Below, one piece after another: positions 17,578-25,996 of a DNA stretch of 64,000 nucleotides; within the stretch, counting starts at the first letter, position 1, and every line of letters begins with the position of its first letter. This DNA is from Streptomyces tsukubensis (GTDB lineage: Bacteria; Actinomycetota; Actinomycetes; Streptomycetales; Streptomycetaceae). The position numbers and the translations under genes are program-made. The stretch lies in NCBI RefSeq assembly GCF_009296025.1, contig NZ_CP045178.1, positions 4,092,001 to 4,156,000 of the forward strand, in the 5' to 3' direction. The notes below the pieces were generated by a model, which was given only the letters and a program-made list of their open reading frames with translations, made no database searches and was not told the DNA's origin.

Positions 17578-17599
17578 TTTGCTTGGATTTCCAAGTAAA
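17578..17599. promoter_or_regulatory. 22-bp AT-rich palindrome upstream of bkdA1
   Basis: Arms TTTGCTTGGA (17578-17587) and TCCAAGTAAA (17590-17599) are complementary at 9 of 10 positions around a TT centre. The site lies in the 361-bp divergent gap between bkdA1 and the response regulator gene, close to a TTGACC promoter-like hexamer. An AT-rich palindrome of this size suits an Lrp/AsnC-family protein such as BkdR. No other feature is evident in the gap 17362-17722. Confidence 0.5.
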
Positions 17600-17722
17600 T
17601 CGAGAAAGCGGGACACACGAAGGCGAACAGCCACTGGTCACAGCCTCGCAGGGGGCCGGAACACCGGCACGTTATCCCGTGCACCTCGGGCACGGGAAGA
17701 GTTGGTGTGTGACACTGACCCC

Positions 17723-18382
17723 GTGCGCGAAGATGGAAAAATCACTGTATTTCTTGTCGACGACCATGAAGTCGTGCGACGGGGCGTTCACGAACTGTTG
17801 TCCGTCGAATCGGACATCGAAGTCGTCGGAGAAGCGGGCACCTCGGCCGACGCACTGGTCCGCATTCCCGCCACCCGGCCCGACGTGGCCGTACTCGACG
17901 TACGCCTCCCCGACGGCAGCGGAGTGGAGGTGTGCAGGGAGATCAGGTCCCGCGACGAGGAGATCAAATGCCTCATGCTCACCTCTTTCGCCGACGACGA
18001 AGCCCTTTTCGACGCGATCATGGCGGGGGCTTCCGGATATGTGCTGAAGGCCATCAGAGGTAATGAACTCCTCACCGCGGTACGCGATGTGGCCGCGGGG
18101 AAATCCCTGCTCGACCCGGTGGCCACCGCCCGGGTACTGGAGCGGCTGCGGGACGGGAACACCGCGAAGGGCGATTCCAGACTCGCCAATCTCACCGAAC
18201 AGGAACGCAAGATCCTGGACCTGATCGGAGAGGGGCTGACCAACCGGGTGATCGGTGAGCGACTGCACCTCGCCGAGAAGACCATCAAGAATTACGTGTC
18301 GAGTCTCCTGTCGAAGCTGGGCATGGAGCGCCGCTCCCAGGCCGCCGCCTATGTGGCCAGGATGCAGGCGGAGAAGCGCTGA
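17723..18382 (+). CDS. Response regulator, NarL/LuxR (DevR/DosR-like) family
   Basis: 219 aa from GTG 17723 (VREDGKITVFLVDDHEVV); a TTG/GTG at 17702/17705 with GGAAGAG just upstream is an alternative. The receiver domain has the acidic pair DD near residue 13, the phospho-acceptor in VAVLDVRLPDGSG near residue 58 and the Lys of GYVLKAIRG. The C-terminal GerE/LuxR helix-turn-helix is LTEQERKILDLIGEGLTNRVIGERLHLAEKTIKNYVSSLLSKLG. No sensor kinase is adjacent, so it is an orphan regulator. It resembles DevR/DosR, the hypoxia/NO regulator, but the input is unknown. Confidence 0.88.
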   Translation: MREDGKITVFLVDDHEVVRRGVHELLSVESDIEVVGEAGTSADALVRIPATRPDVAVLDVRLPDGSGVEVCREIRSRDEEIKCLMLTSFADDEALFDAIMAGASGYVLKAIRGNELLTAVRDVAAGKSLLDPVATARVLERLRDGNTAKGDSRLANLTEQERKILDLIGEGLTNRVIGERLHLAEKTIKNYVSSLLSKLGMERRSQAAAYVARMQAEKR

Positions 18383-18530
18383 CACCGAGGGCCAGGGCCC
18401 GCCCCCGGCCCGCCGCAGGTCCACGCGGTGCACGTACGACCGCGCACGACCGCGTACGACCGCGCGAGGGCCTTTGGTCCCGCGCTCCGGGGGCGTGCTC
18501 CTCTTTTGCGGCGTTCCACCGGCGGGAACC

Positions 18531-19097
18531 ATGGACGCCATGTCCACCCATCTCCCCGAGGAACAGCGCGCGCTCGACCTGCTCGGCCGCGTCGGCCACG
18601 GCCGGGTGGCGACCAGCATGCACGCCCTGCCACTGCTCGCCGTCGCCAGGCACATCGTGACCGAGGACGGCCGCGTACTGCTGCGGATGCACCGGGGACC
18701 TGGCTATCACGAGGCCATCGCGGGAGCTGTCATCGCCTATGGCGCCGACAACCTCGGCGCCCACACACTCGGCGCCCGCGCCCTCGCCCCCGGAAACCCC
18801 GGCGCCCATACCCTCTGCCCCGGGGGCCCCGGGGGCCCCGGGGGCCCCGGCGCCCGCGCTCTCTGCCCCGGAAGCCCCGGGGGCGGAGATCCCGTCGGCG
18901 GCCTCCCCGACGACCTCTGGGCTGTGCAGCTCATCGGGGTCTGCGCCATGGTCGAGCCGGACTCCGCCGAGGTGCGCGGGTTCGGCCCCGCCCCGGTCAC
19001 CGTGGACGGCGAACGCTACGACCCGGTCTTCCTCCGCGTACAGCCGCAGTTCGCCACCGTCCACAGCCTGGACCACGGGTACCGGGCCGTCGGCTGA
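18531..19097 (+). CDS. PNPOx-fold (pyridoxamine 5'-phosphate oxidase-like) protein with a low-complexity insertion
   Basis: 188 aa from ATG 18531 (a second ATG at 18540 is equally possible). The start EEQRALDLLGRVGHGRVATSMHALPLLAVARHIVTEDGRVLLRM and the end DLWAVQLIGVCAMVEPDSAEV...PVFLRVQ fit flavin- or F420-binding split beta-barrel proteins. Between them about 50 residues are a Gly/Ala/Pro repeat (GAHTLGARALAP, GGPGGPGGPG), encoded partly by a tandem GGGGGCCCC DNA repeat. The insert falls between core strands and may be a loop expansion. The substrate is unknown. Confidence 0.7.
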   Translation: MDAMSTHLPEEQRALDLLGRVGHGRVATSMHALPLLAVARHIVTEDGRVLLRMHRGPGYHEAIAGAVIAYGADNLGAHTLGARALAPGNPGAHTLCPGGPGGPGGPGARALCPGSPGGGDPVGGLPDDLWAVQLIGVCAMVEPDSAEVRGFGPAPVTVDGERYDPVFLRVQPQFATVHSLDHGYRAVG

Positions 19098-19153
19098 CTT
19101 CGACCACGCGGCAGGCTCGTAACGCCGGGCTCGTACGCCGGGGGTCACACGGA

Positions 19154-19190
19154 GGAGGGCCGGCCCCGGATGATCCGGGGCCGGCCCTCC
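19154..19190. terminator. Bidirectional terminator
   Basis: A perfect 17-bp stem with loop TGA (arm GGAGGGCCGGCCCCGGA and its complement) lies between the convergent PNPOx-like and kinase genes. Confidence 0.85.
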
Positions 19191-19236
19191 TACGGACGTG
19201 CGGCAGGCGCCTCAGTGGCTCCCGCGGGCGGCGGGG

Positions 19237-20874
19237 TCAGTCCTCGCCGCCCGGCAGGTCGATCCCGGTGTCGCCGTCGCCACCACCGTCGCCGTCGCCG
19301 CCACCGCCGTTGTTGCCACCGGACGCCGTATCGCCGCCGGTCTGGGTCGGGTCCGGGGGCGGGGCCGGAGAGGTGTTCTCATCCCCGCCGTCACCGGTGT
19401 CCGTGGGCGTGGGGTTGCCCGGCTGCTGGGGCACCCCGCCGGTGTTCGTGGGCCTGGGCTGCGTCCCGCCACCCGTGTACTGCGGCGAGGAGGGCACGTA
19501 GTCGCTGGAACCGCCGCTGTCGCTCGTACCCGGGTCGGTCTCGGTCTCCTCGCTCGCGTCGTCGGACGGCTTCTTGGAGTGCTTCTCCTTGTGGGAAGGA
19601 GAGCTGTCCGACGTCTTGGTGTTGCCGGTACCGGGTTCCTCGGAACCGCCGGTGCCCTTGATCGCGAAGGCGGCGCCGACCCCGATGGCGATCACCGCGA
19701 GGACGGCCACGATCCACATTCTCCCGCGGCCCCCACCGCCGCGGCCGGCTCTGGTGTGCCCGCCCTCGAACCCGCCGTCGTCGCCCGGCGGGCGCAGCAT
19801 GGGCTGCTGGGGGATCTGCGCCGTACCCGAGTCGCTGGAGTGCGGCATCATCGCGGTCGCCCCCGCGGCGCCCATGCCCATCGCCGGGGTGTTGGACTGC
19901 TGTACGTCGACGGGGCCCGTGTTCCAGGTCCCGGTGTGGCTGCCCTGCTCCTGGAGCATCTGCAAGCCGTACTGGACGAGCCCGCGCATCTCCTCGGCGC
20001 TCTGGAACCGGTCGTCCGGGTCCTTGGCGAGCGAGCGCATGACAAGCCCGTCAAGTTCTGGCGGAGCGCCCTCCGACATCTGCGACGGCGGGACGGGCGT
20101 GTCCTGGACGTGCTGATAGACCACGGAGAGCGGCGTCTCACCCGTGAAGGGAGGACGCAGCGCGAGCAGTTCGTAGAGGAGGCAGCCCGTGGCGTACAGG
20201 TCGCTCCTGTGGTCGACGGCCTTGCCGAGCGCCTGCTCGGGCGAGAGGTACTGCGGGGTGCCCATGACCATGCCGGTCTGGGTCATCGTCGACTGCGCGC
20301 CGTGCAGAGCGCGCGCGATGCCGAAGTCCATCACCTTGACCGCGCCGGTGTGGGTGATGATCACGTTGGCCGGCTTGATGTCGCGGTGCACGATGCCGTG
20401 CTGGTGCGAGTAGGCGAGCGCCTCCAGCACCCCCGCGACGATGATCAACGCCTGCTCGGGGCCGGGCGGCTCCGCGGTGAGCAGCAGATCACGGATGGTC
20501 CGGCCCTCGACCAGCTCCATCACGATGTAGGGGACGACACTCGGGCCGACCACGTCCTCGCCCGAGTCGTAGACCGCCACCACCGCGTGGTGGTTGAGCC
20601 CCGCCACGGACTGTGCCTCACGGGTGAACCTGGCCTTGGAGACCGGGTCCTCCGCGAGATCGGAACGGAGCAGCTTGACCGCGACCGTCCTGCCGAGCCG
20701 TACATCCTCCGCGGCGAATACTTCCGCCATACCGCCCCGGCCGAGCCGGTGTGTCAGCCGGTAACGACCATCCCCGACAAGTCCGCCATTGCCCCACAAT
20801 TCCGGCGCGTCTGACATACCGCCGCCAGTCGCCTCGGGGTCGGACGGGCCCTGAGCGCGCTGCGTCTGTGCCAT
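19237..20874 (-). CDS. Membrane Ser/Thr protein kinase (PknB-like), without PASTA domains
   Basis: 545 aa. A Hanks-type kinase domain occupies about residues 38-300: Gly loop LGRGGMAEVF, catalytic Lys in VAVKLL, HRDIKPANV catalytic loop, DFGIA, and activation loop MTQTGMVMGTPQYLSPEQ. A juxtamembrane region rich in Gln/Gly and one transmembrane helix (MWIVAVLAVIAIGVGAAFAI, ~residues 395-415) follow. The extracellular tail is Ser/Thr/Pro/Gly-rich with no recognised sensor fold. The kinase is divergent from a second Ser/Thr kinase across a 293-bp promoter region. Its targets are unknown. Confidence 0.9.
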   Translation of the reverse strand: MAQTQRAQGPSDPEATGGGMSDAPELWGNGGLVGDGRYRLTHRLGRGGMAEVFAAEDVRLGRTVAVKLLRSDLAEDPVSKARFTREAQSVAGLNHHAVVAVYDSGEDVVGPSVVPYIVMELVEGRTIRDLLLTAEPPGPEQALIIVAGVLEALAYSHQHGIVHRDIKPANVIITHTGAVKVMDFGIARALHGAQSTMTQTGMVMGTPQYLSPEQALGKAVDHRSDLYATGCLLYELLALRPPFTGETPLSVVYQHVQDTPVPPSQMSEGAPPELDGLVMRSLAKDPDDRFQSAEEMRGLVQYGLQMLQEQGSHTGTWNTGPVDVQQSNTPAMGMGAAGATAMMPHSSDSGTAQIPQQPMLRPPGDDGGFEGGHTRAGRGGGGRGRMWIVAVLAVIAIGVGAAFAIKGTGGSEEPGTGNTKTSDSSPSHKEKHSKKPSDDASEETETDPGTSDSGGSSDYVPSSPQYTGGGTQPRPTNTGGVPQQPGNPTPTDTGDGGDENTSPAPPPDPTQTGGDTASGGNNGGGGDGDGGGDGDTGIDLPGGED

Positions 20875-21167
20875 CGGTCCTCGCCGTCGTTTCTGTCCGC
20901 GTCCGCGCGGTGGTTGTTACGGTCCTCCGTCGGTCACGCTACAGCCTCTCCGCAACGCGCCGGTCCGCGATGGACCGGTCATGAAACCCGCTGCGGTCGG
21001 CGCCGCGCAAATCCCGACCGACCTGGCGATCAAGCGGTAACGCTTACGAGAAGCTTCTTGCGCGTACGGTCACGGATCGGGCACCCGGCTTGACGTGTCT
21101 GCGCCCTCGGGCAGACTTGGCCGATATATACGGGGTGGATCACTGGAGATCGCGGGGGACGCGGAAA

Positions 21168-22862
21168 ATGAGCCAGGACGGCGGCGCACAGGGCCGGTAC
21201 GCGGGGCGTTCTGTCGCCGGTGGCCGATATCAGCTCATCGACCTTCTCGGTGAGGGGGGCATGGCGTCGGTGCATCTCGCTCACGACTCGGCCCTCGACC
21301 GGCACGTCGCGATCAAGACCCTCCACACCGAGCTGGGGCGCGAACCGGCCTTCAGGGAGCGGTTCCGCCGTGAGGCCCAGTCCGTGGCCAAGCTCACGCA
21401 CCCCAACATCGTCTCGGTCTACGACACCGGCGAGGACATCGTCGACGGTACGACGACGCCGTACATCGTCATGGAGTACGTGGAGGGCGAGCCGCTCGGC
21501 TCGGTGCTCGACGCGGACATCGCGCGTTTCGGGGCGGTCCCCGCCGACCAGGCAATAAAGATCACCGGGGACGTGCTGGCCGCTCTGGAGATCAGCCACG
21601 AGATGGGCCTCGTCCACCGGGACATCAAGCCGGGCAACGTCATGATGAGCAAGCGCGGCACGGTCAAGGTGATGGACTTCGGTATCGCCCGTGCGATGCA
21701 GTCCGGTGTCAGCTCGATGACGCAGACCGGCATGGTCGTCGGAACCCCGCAGTACCTCTCGCCCGAGCAGGCCCTCGGCCGAGGGGTGGACGCGCGCAGC
21801 GACCTCTACTCGGTCGGGATCATGCTGTTCCAACTCGTCACCGGGCGGCTGCCGTTCGACGCCGAGTCACCGCTCGCCATCGCCTACGCCCACGTCCAGG
21901 AGGAGCCGGTCGCTCCCTCCTCGCTCAACCGGTCGCTGCCACCCGCCGTGGACGCCCTGATCGCGCGGGCGCTGAAGAAGAATCCGAACGAGCGCTTCCC
22001 GACCGCGGAGGCGATGCGCGCCGAGTGCCTCCGCGTCGCCCAGTCCCTGCACGGGGTGGCGCCGAGCATCGTGCCGGGCGCGCGGACGGGCGACGGAGCG
22101 GGCGTCGGCGCCGCCGTCTTCGCCCCGGTCGACCAGCGGGCGGCCCCGCCGCCCGCCCACCAGGCGCAGACCCCGTACCAGCAGCCCGCCCCGCCGTACG
22201 GTCCCCCGCAGCAGCAACCACAGCAGCAGCACCCGCAACAACAGCACCCACAACAGCAGCCACCGCAGTCCTACGGCTATCCGCAGCAGGGCGGTTACCG
22301 CACCCCGCCGCCCGGCCCCTATCAGCAGCACGGGCACCCGCAGCAGGTGTCGACGCCACCGCCGTACACCATCGCGCCCGGCCCGAGCGGCGCGGAGAGC
22401 CGTCGACGCAGGGGCGGTATGCCGGTGGTCGTCGGCTCCATCGTGGTCGCGGTGCTGGCCGTGGGCGGTCTCGTCGCCGCTCTCCTGATGGACGGCGACG
22501 ACTACAAGGGCAGCGGCGGCAAGAGCGACAGCGACAAGGGCGGCGGGGAGGCGGTGGCCGCGTCCCCGTCGTACCGGGGCCCCGACACGTCGAAGACCAT
22601 CGACCCGGAAGAGTGCACCGAGCCGCACGACGCGTACGACGACAAGACCAAGGTCCAGGTGCCGGACTTCCAGTACAAGTACATCGATTCGGTGAAATCC
22701 TGCCTCAAGGCGGCCGGCTGGGGCTACGACGTCGTCAACGTTCCCGAGAACACCTTCGGCAAGGGCTCGATCATCGACCAGTGGCCCAAGGCGGGCACCG
22801 ACGTCGACAAGAAGGACCGCGACAGGATCAAGCTGAACGTGTCGACGGGCTACCCGGAGTAA
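21168..22862 (+). CDS. Membrane Ser/Thr protein kinase with one PASTA-like domain
   Basis: 564 aa from ATG 21168. Kinase domain at about residues 20-285 (LGEGGMASVH, VAIKTL, HRDIKPGNVM, DFGIARAM, GTPQYLSPEQALGRG). A Gln/Pro-rich cytoplasmic linker (repeated PQQQ/HPQQ units, ~345-420) leads to one transmembrane helix (VVVGSIVVAVLAVGGLVAALL). The extracellular end contains a divergent PASTA-like unit (VQVPDFQYKYIDSVKSCLKAAGW ... DRIKLNVSTG). PASTA domains bind muropeptides or lipid II, so it may sense cell-wall state. It is divergently oriented to the other kinase, possibly a duplicated pair. Confidence 0.9.
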   Translation: MSQDGGAQGRYAGRSVAGGRYQLIDLLGEGGMASVHLAHDSALDRHVAIKTLHTELGREPAFRERFRREAQSVAKLTHPNIVSVYDTGEDIVDGTTTPYIVMEYVEGEPLGSVLDADIARFGAVPADQAIKITGDVLAALEISHEMGLVHRDIKPGNVMMSKRGTVKVMDFGIARAMQSGVSSMTQTGMVVGTPQYLSPEQALGRGVDARSDLYSVGIMLFQLVTGRLPFDAESPLAIAYAHVQEEPVAPSSLNRSLPPAVDALIARALKKNPNERFPTAEAMRAECLRVAQSLHGVAPSIVPGARTGDGAGVGAAVFAPVDQRAAPPPAHQAQTPYQQPAPPYGPPQQQPQQQHPQQQHPQQQPPQSYGYPQQGGYRTPPPGPYQQHGHPQQVSTPPPYTIAPGPSGAESRRRRGGMPVVVGSIVVAVLAVGGLVAALLMDGDDYKGSGGKSDSDKGGGEAVAASPSYRGPDTSKTIDPEECTEPHDAYDDKTKVQVPDFQYKYIDSVKSCLKAAGWGYDVVNVPENTFGKGSIIDQWPKAGTDVDKKDRDRIKLNVSTGYPE

Positions 22863-22937
22863 CGGCTCCCTGAGCAGCGGCTCCCGGCGACGGGCCCCGG
22901 GACGGAACGGCCGGAACGGAACGACCGGGACGGGCAA

Positions 22938-22975
22938 GAAGGAGGGGCCCGGTCGCGCGACCGGGCCCCTCCTTC
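22938..22975. terminator. 38-bp perfect palindromic terminator
   Basis: The two 19-base halves starting at GAAGGAGGGGCCCGG are exact complements with no unpaired loop in the DNA. It lies between the convergent kinase gene and bpa. Confidence 0.9.
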
Positions 22976-23010
22976 ACGTATCCACAGGCCCGCAGGCCGT
23001 ACAGCCGGCC

Positions 23011-23544
23011 CTACAGGTACGGGCCGCCCGTGCGTCCGCCGAGGCCGGAGTCCTCTTCCTCCTCGCCGCCGCCCACACCGGGCGGCAGCGCGCGCCTCAT
23101 CTGTTCGAGCTGGGCCCGCGCGGCCATCTGCTGGGCGAAGAGCGTGGTCTGGATACCGTGGAAGAGCCCTTCCAGCCAGCCGACCAGCTGCGCCTGCGCG
23201 ATGCGCAGCTCCGCGTCGCTCGGGGTCACGTGATCCGTGAACGGCAACGAGATCCGCTCAAGTTCCTCGACCAGTTCCGGAGCGAGGCCGTCCTCCAGCT
23301 CCTTCACGGAACTGGCGTGGATCTCCCGCAGCCGGGCCCGACTCGCCTCGTCCAGAGGAGCGGCGCGCACTTCTTCGAGCAGCTGCTTGATCATGCTCCC
23401 GATACGCATGACCTTCGCCGGCTGCGCGACCATCTCGGTCACCGGGGTCTCGCCGGACTCGTCATCTCCCCCACCGAGCGCCATGCCGTCCTGCCCTACG
23501 ACCAGGACCTGGGGGGTCTCCTGCGACCTTTGGTTCCTCGGCAT
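23011..23544 (-). CDS. bpa: Bacterial proteasome activator (Bpa/PafE family)
   Basis: 177 aa from ATG 23544 (GGGGGA six bases upstream); an ATG at 23550 is also possible. The core VMRIGSMIKQLLEEVRAAPLDEASRARLREIHASSVKELEDGL and PSDAELRIAQAQLVGWLEGLFHGIQTTLFAQQMAARAQL matches the four-helix ring-forming activator. It ends in GGPYL, close to the C-terminal GQYL-type motif by which the Mycobacterium protein docks into the 20S proteasome and opens its gate without ATP. It would feed unfolded proteins to the proteasome in the cytoplasm. The proteasome genes are not in this window. Confidence 0.9.
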   Translation of the reverse strand: MPRNQRSQETPQVLVVGQDGMALGGGDDESGETPVTEMVAQPAKVMRIGSMIKQLLEEVRAAPLDEASRARLREIHASSVKELEDGLAPELVEELERISLPFTDHVTPSDAELRIAQAQLVGWLEGLFHGIQTTLFAQQMAARAQLEQMRRALPPGVGGGEEEEDSGLGGRTGGPYL

Positions 23545-23646
23545 CTCCATTCCCCCATTGTCTCGTACACGTCCTTCACACCACGGCGGTGCCCCCCTTC
23601 GGTGCTGATCCACCCTCCTCGGCTCCACCAATCGCCGGGGACCGTC

Positions 23647-24627
23647 TCAGCTCCAGCGCATCCGCAGCGCGAAGAAGGCCACCCCGAGCCCCAGCCCGAC
23701 GCAGATCAGGCCCGTACCCAGCGGCAGGACCCGGAAGAGATGGGCATCGGGGCGCACCACGGTCCGGCTGCGGCGCTCCGCCTCCCGCCCTGTCCCCTCC
23801 GGGCGTCCCACCCGCGTGGAGGCATCGGCAGCGGGCGTGTCGCCCTGCCGGAGGTGCGGCGAACGGGGCGCCAGGGGGACAGCCGCGCCGCCTCCGGCGG
23901 GCCCCGACCTCTTCGGCGAGGGAGACGGAGAGGGCGAGGCCGAAGGAGAGGACGAGGCCGAGGTCGAAGTCGCGGTCGCGGTCGCGGTCGCGGCCGAAGT
24001 CGAGGTCGAGGGAGACGGGGGAGGCACTGAGGAGGAGAGGGAGGGCGACGAGGAGCCGGTGGACGCGCCGGTGGTGGCCGGCTCCGTCACGGGGACGGTG
24101 GGATCGAACGGGTCGGCGTCCGGGACCGGCAGCCCCGGCTCCGGGGGAACCGCGTCCTGCGGGTCTCCGCCACCCGATGAAGGCTCGGGCGGATCGACGT
24201 GCCCGGCGGGGGGCCGCTGCGGCTCGGACGGTGAGAGGGGCGGCGGTTCCTGACCGGACGGCGAGGCCGGAGAGGGCGGCGGTCCTTCGCCCCGGCCCGC
24301 CGGGGGTCTGCCCCCGGAGGGTCTGCCCGCCGAAGGTCTGCCCGCGCTGGACCGACTGCCCGGCCGTGACCGATCAGGGCCCGGCGGGTCCGCCACTCGG
24401 GGCACGGTGCGCCGACGGACCGGGGCGGAGCCCACGCGCGGTGCTTGGCCGACACCGTACGAGGAGGAGGCCGCGGCGTGCGAGGAGGAAGTGGCGGCGT
24501 ACGCGGAGGGGGCGAGGCCGTACGCGGAGGGAGTGAGGGGCAGCAGGAGAGCTGACGTCAGGGCGGTCACCGAAGCCGCCCCCGCCCAGGACAGCGCTCC
24601 GGGCGGGCGCCGCAGCCATGGAGTCAC
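23647..24627 (-). CDS. Secreted Pro/Ser-rich protein with a C-terminal membrane anchor
   Basis: 326 aa from GTG 24627, which has GGAGGGG nine bases upstream; a GTG at 24666 is also in frame. A signal sequence (LSWAGAASVTALTSALLLPLTPSAYG) precedes about 220 residues of Pro/Ser/Thr/Gly/Ala low complexity, including a TATATATATSTSAS stretch. The C-terminus has one hydrophobic helix (VLPLGTGLICVGLGLGVAFFAL) followed by RMRWS, like a tail anchor. No sortase LPxTG motif is visible. It is probably a wall-spanning stalk; function unknown. Confidence 0.65.
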   Translation of the reverse strand: MTPWLRRPPGALSWAGAASVTALTSALLLPLTPSAYGLAPSAYAATSSSHAAASSSYGVGQAPRVGSAPVRRRTVPRVADPPGPDRSRPGSRSSAGRPSAGRPSGGRPPAGRGEGPPPSPASPSGQEPPPLSPSEPQRPPAGHVDPPEPSSGGGDPQDAVPPEPGLPVPDADPFDPTVPVTEPATTGASTGSSSPSLSSSVPPPSPSTSTSAATATATATSTSASSSPSASPSPSPSPKRSGPAGGGAAVPLAPRSPHLRQGDTPAADASTRVGRPEGTGREAERRSRTVVRPDAHLFRVLPLGTGLICVGLGLGVAFFALRMRWS

Positions 24628-24767
24628 GCGGGTGACCCCCTCCCGGTGCCGAGTAGCCCAGATCACTACGGTTCAGACGCACTCAGACTCACACGGCCTG
24701 ACAATTCCGGCATCTTGGCTACCCACTCCCAGCGACGGGGAAGCGCCCAGGCAGGACCGCCACACGC

Positions 24768-24804
24768 ACGAGGGGGCGCCCACTGTGCGCGGACGCCCCC
24801 TCGT
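24768..24804. terminator. Terminator hairpin downstream of the quinone oxidoreductase gene
   Basis: ACGAGGGGGCG and CGCCCCCTCGT form an 11-bp stem. It lies in the 321-bp gap 24628-24948, where no gene is visible. The gap also contains near-repeats of gcacgtccc and ggcgcgctcgggg. Confidence 0.7.
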
Positions 24805-24948
24805 CGATCTCTGCGCTTCCCTTCACTCCTCGCGCGCCCCATCGCACGTCCCGCCTCTCACCCGCCCCTCGCACGTCCCACCGCACGTCGGGACGTCGGC
24901 GCGCTCGGGGCGTCGGCGCGCTCGGGGGCTACGGGGTCTTCGAGGCGT

Positions 24949-25926
24949 TCAGAGCGTGAGCAGTACCTTGCCGATGTGACCGCTCTCCTCAAGGACCCGG
25001 TGGGCGGCGGCCGCCTCGGACATGGGCAGCGTCCTGTCGATGATCGGACGGACCTTGCCCGCGGCGATGAGGGGCCAGACGTGTTCACGGACCGCCGCGA
25101 CGATCGACGTCTTCTCGCTGAGCGGCCGCGCACGGAGCGAAGCCGCGGTGACGGCCGCGCGCTTCATCAGCAGCGCGTTCAGGTTCAGCTCGCCCTTGAT
25201 TCCACCCTGGAGACCGATGATGGCGAGCCTGCCGTTGACGGCCAGGGCCTGGACGTTCCTGTCCAGGTACTTGGCGCCCATGTTGTCGAGGATGACATCG
25301 GCGCCCGCTCCCTCGGTGGCCTTCTTCAGCTCCTCCACGAAGTCCTGCTCGCGGTAGTTGATGAGGATGTCCGCGCCCAGCTCACCGCAGTAGCGCAGCT
25401 TGTCCTCCGTGCCCGCGGTGACCGCGACCCGCGCCCCGACGGCCTTGGCGAGCTGGATCGCCATCGTGCCGATACCGCTGGAGCCACCGTGCACCAGCAG
25501 CGTCTCACCGGGACGCAGGTGAGAAATCAAAAAGACGTTGGACCACACCGTCGAGACCACCTCGGGCAGCCCCGCCGCGTCGACGAGGCCCACGCCCTCG
25601 GGGACCGGCAGCAGCTGCCCCGCGGGGACGGCGACCTTCTCCGCGTACCCGCCGCCGCCGAGCAGCGCGCACACCTCGTCGCCGACGGACCAGCCGCTCA
25701 CCCCGGTGCCGAGGGCGGCGATACGCCCCGACACCTCAAGGCCGGGGTAGGCGGAAGCGCCCGGCGGCGGCTCGTAGAAACCCTGCCGCTGCATCAGATC
25801 GGCCCGGTTGACGGCGCTCGCCGCCACCTCGACCAGAACTTCGCCCGGCCCCGGGACGGGGTCCGGCACATCTGTCCATGTGAGCACTTCCGGCCCACCC
25901 GGTTCGGTGATCGTGATTGCCTTCAT
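24949..25926 (-). CDS. NAD(P)H-quinone oxidoreductase, zinc-less MDR family
   Basis: 325 aa, full length for the family. Starts MKAITITEPGGPEVLTW; GroES-like N-terminal half (PGLEVSGRIAALGTGVSGWSVGDEVCALL), Rossmann half with ETLLVHGGSSGIGTMAIQLAKAVGARV (NADPH site), and the quinone-reductase-like block GADVILDNMGAKYLDRNVQALAVNGRLAIIGLQGG. It probably reduces quinones or enones with NADPH. Bases 25538-25846 are repeated almost exactly at 29737-30045. The first 26 codons differ from those of the truncated copy, so this gene seems to be a chimera of an incoming 5' end and the resident 3' part. Confidence 0.88.
   Translation of the reverse strand: MKAITITEPGGPEVLTWTDVPDPVPGPGEVLVEVAASAVNRADLMQRQGFYEPPPGASAYPGLEVSGRIAALGTGVSGWSVGDEVCALLGGGGYAEKVAVPAGQLLPVPEGVGLVDAAGLPEVVSTVWSNVFLISHLRPGETLLVHGGSSGIGTMAIQLAKAVGARVAVTAGTEDKLRYCGELGADILINYREQDFVEELKKATEGAGADVILDNMGAKYLDRNVQALAVNGRLAIIGLQGGIKGELNLNALLMKRAAVTAASLRARPLSEKTSIVAAVREHVWPLIAAGKVRPIIDRTLPMSEAAAAHRVLEESGHIGKVLLTL
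25538..25846. repeat. 309-bp direct repeat, copy 1
   Basis: Matches 29737-30045 with one mismatch that I can see (25694, C versus T, giving Val or Met). It lies inside the quinone oxidoreductase gene. Identity stops abruptly at both ends. Confidence 0.9.
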
Positions 25927-25996
25927 AACCTCACGCTACCCACGACGAAGGCCCCGCCCATGCGCCACGGGGGGGGGAGCACACAGACGGGGCCGC

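Noticed and set aside
17362..17634. Longer N-terminus for bkdA1
   Set aside because: The frame is open, but GGAGGAG five bases before GTG 17361 marks the start, and the extension has no family similarity.
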